Positions 1 to 9,037 are shown, counted from the first letter of the stretch. The stretch: 64,000 nt of DNA from Devosia algicola (GCF_028816455.1 NZ_CP118246.1:3176501-3240500); one strand, 5' to 3'. Notes: generated from the sequence alone by a model not told the origin. Numbers and translations are program-made.

Positions 1-533
1 ATCAACAACCTTGCGGCAGTACCGTCCATCGTGTTCGGGCTGCTTGGTCTTGCCGTTTTCATTCAAACCTTCGGTCTGCCCAGGTCTGCTCCCCTGGTTG
101 GCGGTCTCGTGCTCGCGCTCATGTCCCTGCCAACCATCATCATTGTCACGCGAAATGCGCTCAAGGCCGTTCCCCCTTCAATCCGCGAGGCAGGATACGG
201 CATGGGTGCATCACCCCAGCAGGTCGTGATGCACCATGTCCTGCCGCAGGCCTTGCCGGGCATTATGACAGGTACAATTCTGGCATTGGCGCAGGCGCTG
301 GGTGAAACGGCGCCGTTGTTGCTGATCGGCATGAATGCGTTCATTACCAGCCCCCGGCTGGCCTTATGGATGCCTCCACCGCTCTGCCAACTCAGATTTA
401 TATTTGGGCCGATAGTCCGGAACGGGGCTTCGTTGCGCGTACATCTGCTGGCATTCTCGTCTTGCTTGCATTCCTTTTCATCATGAACGGCCTCGCAATA
501 TACTTGCGCACACGCTTGCAGCGTCGGGCCTGA
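1..533 (+). CDS. pstA: Phosphate ABC transporter permease PstA, C-terminal part (one frame break)
   Basis: Inner-membrane permease of the high-affinity phosphate importer PstSCAB. The gene enters from the left edge; only about 178 residues are visible. The reading frame from base 1 ([13 protein letters not shown]) carries the EAA-type loop near 190-260 ([11 protein letters not shown], then [11 protein letters not shown]) and the [10 protein letters not shown] segment. The frame then breaks at 356-359. The true C-terminus continues in another frame from [20 protein letters not shown] to LRTRLQRRA and stops at 531-533. Restoring an A to give CGAGCTGG (or a C in the C-run) joins the two frames, so one base appears to be missing. 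Four bases separate it from pstB. Family assignment is secure; I infer the break is not biological. Confidence 0.9.
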
Positions 534-537
534 TAAC

Positions 538-1389
538 ATGGAGACCGCACCTATGGACATGCAGGACGGTAACGTGAAAATGACCCAACAGACAGTTGAT
601 AGAGCCATGAACCCATCAGACGCCATTGAGCGGACCATTCGTGTTCAGACGCGCGATGTCACTGTGCACTACGGCGCCAAGCAGGCGCTGCATGGCATCT
701 CTATCGATATTCCCGAACGAGCGGTAACCTCATTCATCGGCCCATCGGGCTGCGGCAAGTCAACATTTCTGCGCTGTATCAACCGCATGAACGATACTAT
801 CGAGGGCGCAAAAGTCGGCGGCACGATCAAACTCGACGGCGAGGACATCTACGATCCCCAGTTGGATGTCGTTGAACTACGGGCCCGCATCGGCATGGTC
901 TTCCAGCGTCCAAATCCGTTTCCCAAGTCAATCTACGATAACGTCGCTTACGGTCCCAGGATTCACGGACTTACCAGTTCCAAGGCCGATCTCGACGAAG
1001 TCGTTGTCTCCTCTCTGCGCAAGGCGGGGCTGTTTGAAGAGGTCAAGGATCGCCTCAACGAACCGGGCACCGGCCTCTCGGGCGGTCAGCAGCAGCGTCT
1101 GTGCATTGCCCGCGCCATGGCGGTTGGGCCCGAGGTTATCTTGATGGACGAGCCATGTTCGGCACTCGATCCCATTGCGACCGCCATCATCGAAGAACTG
1201 ATTGATGAATTGCGCGAAAACTACACCATCGTCATCGTCACCCACTCGATGCAGCAGGCGGCCCGTGTCAGCCAAAAAACCGCATTCTTTCACCTGGGCA
1301 ATCTGATCGAGGAGGGCGTGACTGAAGATATCTTCACCAATCCCATAAACAAGCAGACCCAGGATTACATCATGGGCCGTATCGGCTGA
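538..1389 (+). CDS. pstB: Phosphate ABC transporter ATP-binding protein PstB
   Basis: ATPase that powers phosphate uptake through PstCA at the inner membrane. The 283-residue protein has Walker [10 protein letters not shown] at residues 68-76, signature [14 protein letters not shown], Walker [14 protein letters not shown], and the H-loop [12 protein letters not shown]. It ends with the PstB-typical tail [10 protein letters not shown]. Two downstream in-frame ATGs could shorten the N-terminus, which is about 25 residues longer than E. coli PstB; the first ATG lies just after the pstA stop. It is followed 30 bases later by phoU. Expected to be part of the Pho regulon; the promoter lies outside the window. 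Confidence 0.97.
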   Translation: METAPMDMQDGNVKMTQQTVDRAMNPSDAIERTIRVQTRDVTVHYGAKQALHGISIDIPERAVTSFIGPSGCGKSTFLRCINRMNDTIEGAKVGGTIKLDGEDIYDPQLDVVELRARIGMVFQRPNPFPKSIYDNVAYGPRIHGLTSSKADLDEVVVSSLRKAGLFEEVKDRLNEPGTGLSGGQQQRLCIARAMAVGPEVILMDEPCSALDPIATAIIEELIDELRENYTIVIVTHSMQQAARVSQKTAFFHLGNLIEEGVTEDIFTNPINKQTQDYIMGRIG

Positions 1390-1419
1390 TCCGCTTCGCG
1401 GACAATTGAGGATTTTGCC

Positions 1420-2130
1420 ATGCCCAATTCTACCCAGGACCACATCGTTTCCTCCTATACCGACGAGTTGACGGCGCTCGCGCAATTGATCGCCGAAATG
1501 GGCGGACAGGTCGAGGTCGCCATTGAAAACGGCACCCGTTCGCTGCTCAAGCTTGATCGCGAACTGGCCGATCTCACCATCGTCGCCGACCAGCGCATTG
1601 ATGATATGCAGCGCAAGATCGACGACATGGCCGTGTCGATGATCGCCCGCCGCCAGCCCATGGCCTCGGACCTGCGCTCGATTGTCACCGCTATTCACGT
1701 TGCCTCCGATCTGGAGCGCGTCGGCGACATGGCCAAGCAATTGTCGCGCCGCTCGCTCAAGCTGGAGGGCATCAGCCTGCAGCCAACCTTTTACAACGGC
1801 GTCAAGAACATGACCAATCTGGTGCTGCGCCAGATCAAGCTGGCGCTCGATGCCTATGCCAGCCGCGACGCCGACGCCGCCATTGCTGTGTGCAATAATG
1901 ACGACGAGGTTGACGCCATGTACACATCGCTGTTTCGCGAGCTTTTGACCTACATGATGGAAGACCCGCGCAATATCACGCCCTGCACCCATCTGCTGTT
2001 CTGCGCCAAGAACCTTGAGCGCATCGGCGATCATGCCACCAACATTGCCGAGCGCGCCTATTATCTGCAGACCGGCAAGCAATTGACCAGCGATGTGCAG
2101 GATCTGCATCGCACCCAGATCAAGGTCTGA
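1420..2130 (+). CDS. phoU: Phosphate transport system regulator PhoU
   Basis: Peripheral membrane regulator that connects the Pst transporter with the PhoR sensor kinase and represses the Pho response when phosphate is plentiful. The 236-residue protein shows the tandem three-helix repeats of the family. The metal-binding signatures are LERVGDMAKQ in the first half and LERIGDHATNIAERAYYL in the second. It lies between pstB and phoB in the usual alphaproteobacterial order. It contains an intact GAGCT site near 1939, so that pentamer is not always disrupted in this sequence. Confidence 0.96.
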   Translation: MPNSTQDHIVSSYTDELTALAQLIAEMGGQVEVAIENGTRSLLKLDRELADLTIVADQRIDDMQRKIDDMAVSMIARRQPMASDLRSIVTAIHVASDLERVGDMAKQLSRRSLKLEGISLQPTFYNGVKNMTNLVLRQIKLALDAYASRDADAAIAVCNNDDEVDAMYTSLFRELLTYMMEDPRNITPCTHLLFCAKNLERIGDHATNIAERAYYLQTGKQLTSDVQDLHRTQIKV

Positions 2131-2137
2131 AAAACTG

Positions 2138-2839
2138 ATGGCTGCAACAATTCTGGTGGTTGAGGACGAGGCGGACCTGTCCGTCCTCATGCGCTACAAT
2201 CTCGAAGCCGAGGGTTTTCGTGTGCTGACCGCTGAAAGCGGTGATGAAGCCGTTGAGGCCATGCAGGAAATTACGCCGGATCTGATCCTGCTCGATTGGA
2301 TGCTGCCCGGCCCTTCCGGCATTGAACTCTGCCGTCGCTGGCGGACCCGCGAGGAAACCGCGCGCATCCCAATCATCATGATTACCGCCCGCGGTGAAGA
2401 AGAAGAGCGGGTGCGGGGGCTGGCAACCGGGGCCGATGATTATGTCGTCAAACCGTTTTCCGTGCCCGAACTGCTGGCGCGCATCAATGCCCTATTGCGC
2501 CGTTCCAGCCCCCAATTGATCACCACCGTACTAAAGGCGGGGGATCTGGAACTGGACCGCACCAGCCATCGCGTCAGCCGCTCGGGCCGGGAGGTGCATC
2601 TCGGCCCCACCGAATATCGCTTGCTTGAATATCTGATGCGCCACCCCGGCCGCGTCTATTCGCGCGAGCAATTGCTCGACGGGGTCTGGGGCAATGATGT
2701 TTACGTCGATGAACGCACCGTCGACGTGCATGTCGGTCGTTTGCGCAAGGCGATTAATCGCGGCCGCGCGCCCGATCCCATCCGCACCGTTCGCGGCGCG
2801 GGCTATGCATTTGACGAACGATTTGAAAAAGCCAGCTAG
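2138..2839 (+). CDS. phoB: Phosphate regulon response regulator PhoB
   Basis: OmpR-family DNA-binding response regulator that activates Pho-box promoters when phosphorylated by PhoR. The start at 2138 (MAATILVVEDEADL) lies 8 bases after the phoU stop. An upstream in-frame ATG at 2093 lies inside phoU and is unlikely. The receiver domain has the acidic pair ED, the phospho-acceptor Asp in LILLDWMLPGPSG, the conserved Thr in IIMITARGEE, and Lys in DDYVVKPFSVPE. The C-terminal winged helix includes LGPTEYRLLEYLMRHPGR and the recognition helix RTVDVHVGRLRKAI. Length 233 residues, typical. No phoR is adjacent on this side. Confidence 0.96.
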   Translation: MAATILVVEDEADLSVLMRYNLEAEGFRVLTAESGDEAVEAMQEITPDLILLDWMLPGPSGIELCRRWRTREETARIPIIMITARGEEEERVRGLATGADDYVVKPFSVPELLARINALLRRSSPQLITTVLKAGDLELDRTSHRVSRSGREVHLGPTEYRLLEYLMRHPGRVYSREQLLDGVWGNDVYVDERTVDVHVGRLRKAINRGRAPDPIRTVRGAGYAFDERFEKAS

Positions 2840-2860
2840 TTGCGCCCGTTCGTCACGGCT

Positions 2861-3565
2861 TTATCGGGTCAGAAACGTCGCGATATAGTCGGCCAGCGCC
2901 CCGCTGTCGGATGGAATCGTGACCGATGCCTCGGCGTCCGCAACCAATTGATCAGGCACCTGTCCCCGCCGTAGCGCTGCCAACGCCAGCATGAAATCGT
3001 CGTCAAACTCGGGATGTGCCTGAAAACTCAGCGCCGCGCCATTCTCGTACATCAGCCCGGCATTCGGCGTAAACGCCGACGCCAGGATAATCTCGGCCTG
3101 TTTTGGCGGCACCTTGACCTGATCCTGATGCGAGCAGGCAATAGCGACTTGTTCCGGCGCGTCGGCCATGAAATCCGGTCGATTAGTGATTGAATATGTA
3201 TGTCGACCTAACCCCCAGCCCCTTTCGGACAGCCCCACATCGCCGCCCAGTGCGTCCGCCATAATCTGGTGACCAAAGCAAATGCCCACCATTTTCGTGC
3301 TGGCGGCATAGGCGGAACGGATGAACTGTCGCAGCGGCGCCATCCACGCATAATCATCATAGACGCCCGCTGACGAGCCGGTGATCAAAATGGCTTGCAG
3401 CCCAACAGGGTCGGGCAGGGCCGCGCCCTCAAACAAAGGTACGGTTTCATAGCGAAACCGGCGCTGGGTAGCGTCGAGCATTTTTTCGAACATTTTGGGA
3501 TAGGGCGCAAAACGGTCGGCGAGGGCAGGGGGCACCTTCCCGGTCTGGATAATGGTAATCTGCAC
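2861..3565 (-). CDS. Class I glutamine amidotransferase (GMP synthase-like)
   Basis: Predicted cytoplasmic glutamine amidotransferase of the type annotated as GMP synthase-like or gamma-glutamyl hydrolase; the acceptor is unknown. The triad is visible: nucleophile Cys in VGICFGHQIMADALGG and His/Glu in FQAHPEFDDD. A GTG start at 3565 (VQITIIQTG) is preferred because a GAGGA ribosome site lies 5 bases upstream; this gives 234 residues. A longer ATG start at 3622 has no such support. It is convergent with phoB, and only about 20 bases separate them. Stand-alone members of this family lack a synthase domain, so it is not guaA. Confidence 0.8.
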   Translation of the reverse strand: MQITIIQTGKVPPALADRFAPYPKMFEKMLDATQRRFRYETVPLFEGAALPDPVGLQAILITGSSAGVYDDYAWMAPLRQFIRSAYAASTKMVGICFGHQIMADALGGDVGLSERGWGLGRHTYSITNRPDFMADAPEQVAIACSHQDQVKVPPKQAEIILASAFTPNAGLMYENGAALSFQAHPEFDDDFMLALAALRRGQVPDQLVADAEASVTIPSDSGALADYIATFLTR

Positions 3566-3638
3566 GATGGTCCTCAACAAATCATGCCCTCCGCAATAGC
3601 TGCAAAGGGCATGAAATTTCAATGAAGAACTGGTGCGA

Positions 3639-4136
3639 TCAGGCGGCGATGAACTTTATCGCCAGCCCGTTGATGCAATACCGCAGACCCGTTGGCTGCG
3701 GGCCATCCTCAAATACATGCCCCTGATGCCCGCCGCAGCGGCTGCAATGGACTTCCGTACGCTGACCGAACAGCGAGTTGTCCACCTTGGTGCCGAGGGC
3801 GCCATCAATATAGGTGTAAAAGCTGGGCCAGCCGGTGCCGCTCTCAAATTTGGTATCGGACTTATAGAGCGGCAAATCGCAACCGGCACAGGCAAATACG
3901 CCGACGCGGTGTTCTTCAAGCAGCGGCGAGGTAAAAGCGCGTTCCGTGCCTTCATGGCGTAAGACGTCATAGGCGGCATCGCCCAGTTTGGCGCGCCATT
4001 CCTCGTCAGTCATGGTGACCGCATAATTGCCATCGCTGGCCAGGGCCGGGGCGGTGCCGCGCATAAGATAACCCAGGCCACCAAGCCCGAGCAATGTCGC
4101 ACCACTCCAGACAAAATTGCGTCGATCTAATTTCAT
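3639..4136 (-). CDS. msrB: Peptide-methionine (R)-S-oxide reductase MsrB, Tat-exported
   Basis: Reduces methionine-R-sulfoxide in proteins. The N-terminus MKLDRRNFVWSG with a following hydrophobic stretch and ALAS site is a twin-arginine signal, so the enzyme should act in the periplasm. The SelR domain is complete: zinc ligands in CAGC and CSRCGGHQGH, substrate loop GTGWPSF, and catalytic Cys in GLRYCINGLAIKF. Length 165 residues. It lies downstream of the fasciclin gene on the same strand, with about 190 bases between, in a block with an ECF sigma/anti-sigma pair. Repair of oxidised periplasmic proteins would suit a stress regulon, but co-transcription is not shown. Confidence 0.93.
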   Translation of the reverse strand: MKLDRRNFVWSGATLLGLGGLGYLMRGTAPALASDGNYAVTMTDEEWRAKLGDAAYDVLRHEGTERAFTSPLLEEHRVGVFACAGCDLPLYKSDTKFESGTGWPSFYTYIDGALGTKVDNSLFGQRTEVHCSRCGGHQGHVFEDGPQPTGLRYCINGLAIKFIAA

Positions 4137-4328
4137 GGTCCAACTCCCTTAAAAGAGGCGGGTCCGCGCCCCAAAGCTACCGGAGGGATGGCAGCAGCAT
4201 CGCGGACCCTGTGACGTGCACTGTATTTGCTTGGGCGGGGCGGATGCACGTCAAGATTGTGTGAGAGCCCGGTCAATCCATAAACGACCGGGCCGCCACA
4301 GAACTATTCGTTGGCTCGCAACGTTAGG

Positions 4329-4904
4329 TTACATCGACGACTTAGGCGTCAGAACAGCATCGATCACATGGATCACGCCATTGCTCTGCATGACGTCGGC
4401 AATGGTGACATTGGCAGTGGTGCCATTTTCGTCGGTAACGGTCACGCCACCATCAGCAGTTGTCTTGAGGGTCAACTTGCAGCCACCAACAGTGTCCACG
4501 ACGTGCTCGCCACCATCATCCTTGACCATGCCGACGATGTCGGTCGACAGCGCCTTGGCTGCAATCACGTGACACGCCAGGATCGTGGAGAGCATTTCCT
4601 TGTTTTCTGGCTTCAGCAGCGTCTCAACCGTACCGGCGGGCAGGGCGTCAAATGCTTCGTTGGTGGGTGCCAGAACCGTAAATGGACCTTCGCCCGAAAG
4701 CGTATCCACCAGCCCGGCAGCCTTTACGGCAGCAACTAAAGTGGTGTGGTCAGCTGAATTGACAGCATTTTCGATGATGTTCTTGTCTGCATACATGGCT
4801 GCGCCACCAACCATTGGGTTGTCCTGGGCAAAAGCTGCGGCGCCCGAAAGCGACGAGACGGTCAAGATGGTGGTGAGGGCAAGGCTGCGGATCGAGAGTT
4901 TCAT
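4329..4904 (-). CDS. Secreted fasciclin (FAS1) domain protein
   Basis: Small exported protein with one FAS1 domain. The signal peptide is MKLSIRSLALTTILTVSSLS followed by a hydrophobic core and AFAQ. The FAS1 H1 motif is GEGPFTVLAPTNEAFDALPAG, trimmed here to FTVLAPTNEAF, and the H2-like end is SNGVIHVIDAVLTP. Length 191 residues. It lies downstream of a SigK-like sigma factor and an RskA-like anti-sigma factor on the same strand. In Mycobacterium, the SigK/RskA regulon includes the fasciclin proteins MPT70 and MPT83. The molecular role of bacterial single-FAS1 proteins (adhesion, matrix or envelope) is not established, and nothing here decides it. A ribosome site AGGAAGGAA precedes the ATG. 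Confidence 0.93.
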   Translation of the reverse strand: MKLSIRSLALTTILTVSSLSGAAAFAQDNPMVGGAAMYADKNIIENAVNSADHTTLVAAVKAAGLVDTLSGEGPFTVLAPTNEAFDALPAGTVETLLKPENKEMLSTILACHVIAAKALSTDIVGMVKDDGGEHVVDTVGGCKLTLKTTADGGVTVTDENGTTANVTIADVMQSNGVIHVIDAVLTPKSSM

Positions 4905-4957
4905 GGGGACGTTCCTTCCTGTGTTTTTTTCCCCTTTGTTTCGGGGACAGGCGAAGC

Positions 4958-4982
4958 AACGAAGGCTTTTCGGGATAGTTTC
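4958..4982 (-). promoter_or_regulatory. Possible ECF promoter of the fasciclin gene
   Basis: On the minus strand, GAAAC and CGTT are separated by 16 bases, ending 54 bases before the fasciclin start. This resembles the -35/-10 layout of ECF sigma promoters (GGAAC-N16/17-CGTT) but with one -35 mismatch. I did not find an equally good copy before the sigma gene, so this is tentative. Confidence 0.3.
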
Positions 4983-5041
4983 AGATTTTTTTATTTTCTT
5001 GAAAACGCCGGTTCACGTTGGCCTCGTTCACCTTCAAGACT

Positions 5042-5073
5042 GAAAAAATCCTGCCGGATGAAGTCCGGCAGGA
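5042..5073 (-). terminator. Rho-independent terminator after the sigma/anti-sigma operon
   Basis: A perfect 10-bp stem (TCCTGCCGGA / TCCGGCAGGA, loop TGAAG) is followed on the minus strand by a run of six T. It lies 25 bases past the anti-sigma stop, so the sigma/anti-sigma transcript probably ends here and the fasciclin gene needs its own promoter. Confidence 0.85.
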
Positions 5074-5097
5074 CGAAAAGACATTGGAGTCCATGGC

Positions 5098-5820
5098 CTA
5101 AATCTGGGTCACCGCACCCTTGGCCACGATCGGCCCCGTTGGATCGCCGGTGGGCGAGCCGCCCTTGGGTTCAAGCGTAATCGCCAGAACCGACCCTGCG
5201 CCCCAACCCGCCATCACGTCAGGGGAAAGCGTAACTTGCGTGCGTTGATTGACCGGCACCACACCCATTGAGATCGGGTTGTTACCGCCCTGAATGGCCC
5301 AGAGTTCAAAATCCTTGTCTGGCACCGGCTCGCCTGACAGGGATGTCAGTCGCACCGCGCCTGTGGCGCTGTCGTAGAGCGCAACAAATTTGACGCTGCT
5401 GCCGTCCAGTTCGAGCGCTGCTACCAATTGCGTTGCCAGGCTCGCCGCATCACTGCTGCTGTTATAATTGCCCGCGTTCATGCCGATCGCGACCACCGCA
5501 ATGGCGAGAGCCCCGGCAGCGAGTCCGCGCCACAGGATCAGGCTGTCCCACCAACTCGATTTATGCTGGCTAACGGCTTCACCAAACGCACGCGCCTCGA
5601 TGGCATTGATCAAATGGGCTGGCACCGCCACTTCTTCAAACTCGGCATTGAGTTCGGCAAACCGGCTCACCCAGAAACGTTGCTCTGCCTGAAGCTGGGG
5701 ATTATCCCGGATCAATAGCCGCACGCGCTCATGCTCGGCACTATCAAGAAGCCCAAGGACAAACTCGGCGACGAGGGCATTGCCGCCTACTGGATCGCCG
5801 ATGTCATCACTTGTACTCAT
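5098..5820 (-). CDS. Anti-sigma factor, RskA/anti-sigma-K family
   Basis: Membrane-anchored anti-sigma factor predicted to hold the upstream ECF sigma factor inactive. The start at 5820 (MSTSDDIGDPVGG) overlaps the sigma stop as ATGA, indicating translational coupling. The N-terminal cytoplasmic zinc-finger-like helical region (ALVAEFVLGLLD) is followed by one transmembrane helix (GLAAGALAIAVVAIGMNA). The periplasmic RskA domain includes DFELWAIQGGNNPISMGV and LAITLEPKGGSPTGDPTGP, which are hallmarks of the family. Length 240 residues. Release would be expected through regulated proteolysis by analogy with RskA; the signal is unknown. Confidence 0.9.
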   Translation of the reverse strand: MSTSDDIGDPVGGNALVAEFVLGLLDSAEHERVRLLIRDNPQLQAEQRFWVSRFAELNAEFEEVAVPAHLINAIEARAFGEAVSQHKSSWWDSLILWRGLAAGALAIAVVAIGMNAGNYNSSSDAASLATQLVAALELDGSSVKFVALYDSATGAVRLTSLSGEPVPDKDFELWAIQGGNNPISMGVVPVNQRTQVTLSPDVMAGWGAGSVLAITLEPKGGSPTGDPTGPIVAKGAVTQI

Positions 5821-6368
5821 GCGCTCAAACACTCTTTCAGTTTTATCAGGCTGCGGCGCAACCATGTTCGCATTGTATTGAGCGGCACCTCATGGCGCTG
5901 CGCCAACTCGTCGTAACTATACCCGTCAAGATAGGCGCCGCGCACAGCTTCTGCCTTGTCCTGATCAAGTTTACCCAGGCATGATTCGATCTGGGCGCGT
6001 TCTTCGCTGTTTTCGGTCGCCCGTTCGGGCGATGGTCCCGCATCGGGGATTTCCAGCGCGACATCAATGTCGTCTGAGACCGGTCGGCGCGCTCGCAAGA
6101 TGTCGAGCGAATGGTTACGCGCAACCGCGACCAGCCAGCTGATGGGACTATAGCGCCCCGCCACATAGCGGTCGGAACGCTGCCAGATCTTGACGTACAC
6201 TTCCTGAATAGCCTCCTCGGCTTCGGATCGGTCTTTCAAGATACGCAGCGTTACGCCAAATAGTTTCGCGCTGGTGCGTTCATAGAGCAAACGAAAGGCA
6301 GCGCGGTCGCGCAAGGCGCAGCGCGAGATAAGGTCGGCGATGTCTTGGGACGGTGTCTGCATGACCAC
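5817..6368 (-). CDS. ECF RNA polymerase sigma factor, SigK-like
   Basis: Extracytoplasmic-function sigma factor of 183 residues. Region 2 (FRLLYERTSAKLFGVTLRIL, then AEEAIQEVYVKIWQRSD and ISWLVAVARNHSLDILR) and region 4 (GYSYDELAQRHEVPLNTMRT then WLRRSLIKLKECL) are complete; there is no SnoaL or other C-terminal extension. It is coupled by a 4-base overlap to the RskA-like anti-sigma gene. Its likely targets include the nearby fasciclin gene and perhaps msrB, inferred from synteny with the mycobacterial SigK locus. Upstream, 6369-6567 separates it from divergent argB. Confidence 0.93.
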   Translation of the reverse strand: MVMQTPSQDIADLISRCALRDRAAFRLLYERTSAKLFGVTLRILKDRSEAEEAIQEVYVKIWQRSDRYVAGRYSPISWLVAVARNHSLDILRARRPVSDDIDVALEIPDAGPSPERATENSEERAQIESCLGKLDQDKAEAVRGAYLDGYSYDELAQRHEVPLNTMRTWLRRSLIKLKECLSA

Positions 6369-6567
6369 ATCATATCGCGCTATTGGCTAAATGCCTATCC
6401 GCGCGCTCCCTCATGGTTTTTTTATGCCCCTACATAAAACGCAATTGCCAAGCGAATGGATCATGTCCCACAATAATTAACGGCCTGGCGGTATCGCTTC
6501 GTGATGAAATCGACTAGATCAGTGCCCGATCCGATAGACGCCGCCTTGGAAGGGAAACCGCAGACCC

Positions 6568-7485
6568 ATGACTCAGGTGCCCACACCGCCATCCGCCGCC
6601 CAGGAACATAATTTCTCCCATGATGCCGGTATTCTGGCGCAGGCGCTCCCCTTCATGCAGCGTTATGAGGGCAAGACCGTCGTGGTCAAATATGGTGGCC
6701 ATGCCATGGGCGATCCGGCACTTGGGCAGGCGTTTGCGCGCGATATTGCGCTGCTCAAGCAGTCCAAGGTCAATCCAATTGTCGTGCATGGTGGCGGCCC
6801 ACAAATTGCCCAGATGCTCAAGAGCCTTGGAATCGAATCCAAGTTTGAAGGCGGCTTGCGCGTCACGGACGGACGCACCATGGAAATCGTTGAAATGGTG
6901 TTGGCCGGCTCGATCAACAAGGAAATCGTCGCGCTGATCAATGCTGAAGGCGAATGGGCCATTGGCCTGTGTGGCAAGGATGGCAACATGGTCTTTGCCA
7001 AAAAAGCCGAAAAAAAGGTTCTGGACCCGACATCAAACATCGAGCGTGTCCTCGATCTGGGTTTTGTCGGCGAACCGGTCGAAATCGATCGCACGCTGCT
7101 GGATCTTCTCGCCCGCTCCGAAATGATCCCGGTGATTGCCCCGGTGGCGCCAGGTCGGGATGGCGCCACCTACAATATCAACGCCGATACATTTGCTGGC
7201 GCCATCGCCGGATCGCTCGGCGCCAAGCGCCTGTTGTTTTTGACCGATGTGCCCGGCGTGCTCGACAAGAACGGCCAGTTGATGCCTGAACTGACAGTGC
7301 GCGAAGCCAAGGCACTGATCGCCGAGGGCACCATTTCAGGCGGCATGATACCAAAAGTCGAAACCTGCCTCGAAGCCTTGGAAAATGGCGTTGAGGGCGT
7401 GGTTATCCTCAATGGCAAGACGCCCCATGTCGTGCTGGTCGAATTGTTTACCGAATATGGTGCCGGCACATTGATCGTGCGCTAG
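6568..7485 (+). CDS. argB: Acetylglutamate kinase ArgB
   Basis: Phosphorylates N-acetyl-L-glutamate in the second step of arginine synthesis, in the cytoplasm. The 305-residue protein has the amino-acid-kinase fold signatures: [12 protein letters not shown] (ATP-binding Lys), [13 protein letters not shown] (substrate loop), [20 protein letters not shown] and [16 protein letters not shown]. The extended N-terminus (about 25 residues before [10 protein letters not shown]) is usual in arginine-inhibited plant and alphaproteobacterial enzymes. It is transcribed alone here and is convergent with the DHA2 transporter. The start ATG at 6568 has only a weak upstream AAGGG. Confidence 0.96.
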   Translation: MTQVPTPPSAAQEHNFSHDAGILAQALPFMQRYEGKTVVVKYGGHAMGDPALGQAFARDIALLKQSKVNPIVVHGGGPQIAQMLKSLGIESKFEGGLRVTDGRTMEIVEMVLAGSINKEIVALINAEGEWAIGLCGKDGNMVFAKKAEKKVLDPTSNIERVLDLGFVGEPVEIDRTLLDLLARSEMIPVIAPVAPGRDGATYNINADTFAGAIAGSLGAKRLLFLTDVPGVLDKNGQLMPELTVREAKALIAEGTISGGMIPKVETCLEALENGVEGVVILNGKTPHVVLVELFTEYGAGTLIVR

Positions 7486-7501
7486 CCTCGCACTGGACTT
7501 T

Positions 7502-7521
7502 AGGGGGCCATCTGGCCCCCT
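7502..7521. terminator. Bidirectional hairpin between argB and the DHA2 gene
   Basis: A perfect 9-bp inverted repeat (AGGGGGCCA / TGGCCCCCT, 2-base centre) lies between two convergent stop codons at 7485 and 7535. There is no clear T-run on either side. Probably a shared terminator. Confidence 0.65.
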
Positions 7522-7534
7522 TGGCGTCTCCGTA

Positions 7535-9037
7535 CTATACCTCGACCAAAAGGGGTTCATCGGGCCGTTTGCCGCGATGTCCGGCCTGATCGTTGACCTT
7601 GAGGAACGGCACCAACAGGCCCACCAGCAGGAACGCCCCCACGACATATATCATGGCGTTTGAGGCGGCATTGCTGAAGGCTGTGCCTTTCGAGGTCGCC
7701 CCCCACGCCTCTGCGTGCGCCAGCCAGGTAAAAAATATCTGGCCCACCAGCGCCACGCCGAACGAGCCACCAACCTGCTGGAAGGCTTGGAGCGTGCCCG
7801 CCCCCGATCCCGCATCCTGGGAGGGAATACCGGCCAGCACCGTCTGGAACAGCGAGGAAACCGCTGTTCCCAGCCCCACTCCGGCGATGAATAGCGGTGC
7901 CGCAAACCACCAGTGATCGATGCTGGAATCAATCCCGCTCAATACCCAGCGCAACGAAAACATGCCAATCACCAATGTCGCGGCGCCGCCGGCGAGCCGC
8001 TGCTTGAGGTAGTTACTGCCCAATCGGCCAGCCAGCAACGATGCCATTAATACCCCGATCGGGAACGGCACGGTGGTCAATCCCGACTCCAGTGGCGAGA
8101 ACCCGAACCCGGTTTGCAGAAATATCGCCAGCACCAGAAACAGACCCGGCATACCGGAGAAAAACACCATGACCATGAACGCGCCGAGCACAAAATTCCG
8201 GTTCTCCAGCAGCGAGACCGGCAGCAACTGGGCCTGTCCACGCGCATCGCGCCGCTTTTGCCAAAAATAGAACGCCACCATCCCGACAAAAGACAGCACC
8301 ATCATGCCGAAAATCCACAATGGCCAGCCAAAGGTACGCCCCTCGATCAGGGGATAGATCAGCAACAGGATGGCGACGCTGAACAGGCCAATGCCTACAT
8401 AGTCATTCTTGAGTGTGGGATGCCGTGGCGTATGCGGAATAAGAAAGGAACCAGCCACAATTGCCAGCACCCCGAGCGGGATATTGATCAAAAAGATCGG
8501 CCGCCAGTCGAGACCCCACAGATCGGCATTGATCAACAGCCCACCCACCAGCGGCCCGGCCACCGAAGCCATGCCTGCGGTCAGACCAAAAAACGAAAAC
8601 GCCAGGCCCTTTTCCTGTGGCGGGAATGTTACCTGCACGATGGCCATCACCTGCGGTGTCATCACCGCCGCGGCGAAACCCTGCAGGATGCGCGCCGCCA
8701 CCAGCCATTCAATAGTCGGCGACAAGCCGCATAGCGCGGACCCGAAGGTAAAACCGCTGACCCCGATCAGGAACATCCATTTGCGCCCGATAATGTCGCC
8801 GAGTCGACCGAACGGTAACAGGCCCAGCGCGAAGGCCAGAACATAGCCCGCCACCACCCATTCAATCTGGCTGTCAGAGGCGCCAAGGCCGGTTTCCATC
8901 GTTGGAATGGCGACATTGACAATGGTGATATCGATCAGATTCATGAAGTTGGCCATCAACAGGATGACCAGCGCGATCCAGCGCCTTGGATCTGCTTCTT
9001 CGACCGTTTGGGGGACGTGAAAATTGGGGGCATTCAT
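7535..9037 (-). CDS. DHA2-family (EmrB/QacA) MFS efflux transporter
   Basis: Fourteen-helix proton-driven drug exporter in the inner membrane. The 500-residue sequence has motif A (GRLGDIIGRKWMFLIGVSGF), motif C-like GLTAGMASVAGPLVGGLL, and the QacA-type start NLIDITIVNVAIPTME. The start ATG overlaps the stop of the upstream TetR gene as ATGA, so regulator and pump form one transcript. No membrane-fusion (EmrA) partner is adjacent, so it may act alone or with a partner elsewhere. Substrate unknown. Many members of the family export antiseptics or other lipophilic compounds. Confidence 0.93.
   Translation of the reverse strand: MNAPNFHVPQTVEEADPRRWIALVILLMANFMNLIDITIVNVAIPTMETGLGASDSQIEWVVAGYVLAFALGLLPFGRLGDIIGRKWMFLIGVSGFTFGSALCGLSPTIEWLVAARILQGFAAAVMTPQVMAIVQVTFPPQEKGLAFSFFGLTAGMASVAGPLVGGLLINADLWGLDWRPIFLINIPLGVLAIVAGSFLIPHTPRHPTLKNDYVGIGLFSVAILLLIYPLIEGRTFGWPLWIFGMMVLSFVGMVAFYFWQKRRDARGQAQLLPVSLLENRNFVLGAFMVMVFFSGMPGLFLVLAIFLQTGFGFSPLESGLTTVPFPIGVLMASLLAGRLGSNYLKQRLAGGAATLVIGMFSLRWVLSGIDSSIDHWWFAAPLFIAGVGLGTAVSSLFQTVLAGIPSQDAGSGAGTLQAFQQVGGSFGVALVGQIFFTWLAHAEAWGATSKGTAFSNAASNAMIYVVGAFLLVGLLVPFLKVNDQAGHRGKRPDEPLLVEV

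Noticed and set aside
3566..3622. Longer ATG start for the glutamine amidotransferase
   Set aside because: The GTG at 3565 has a GAGGA site at good spacing, and the extra residues of the longer form do not look like family sequence.
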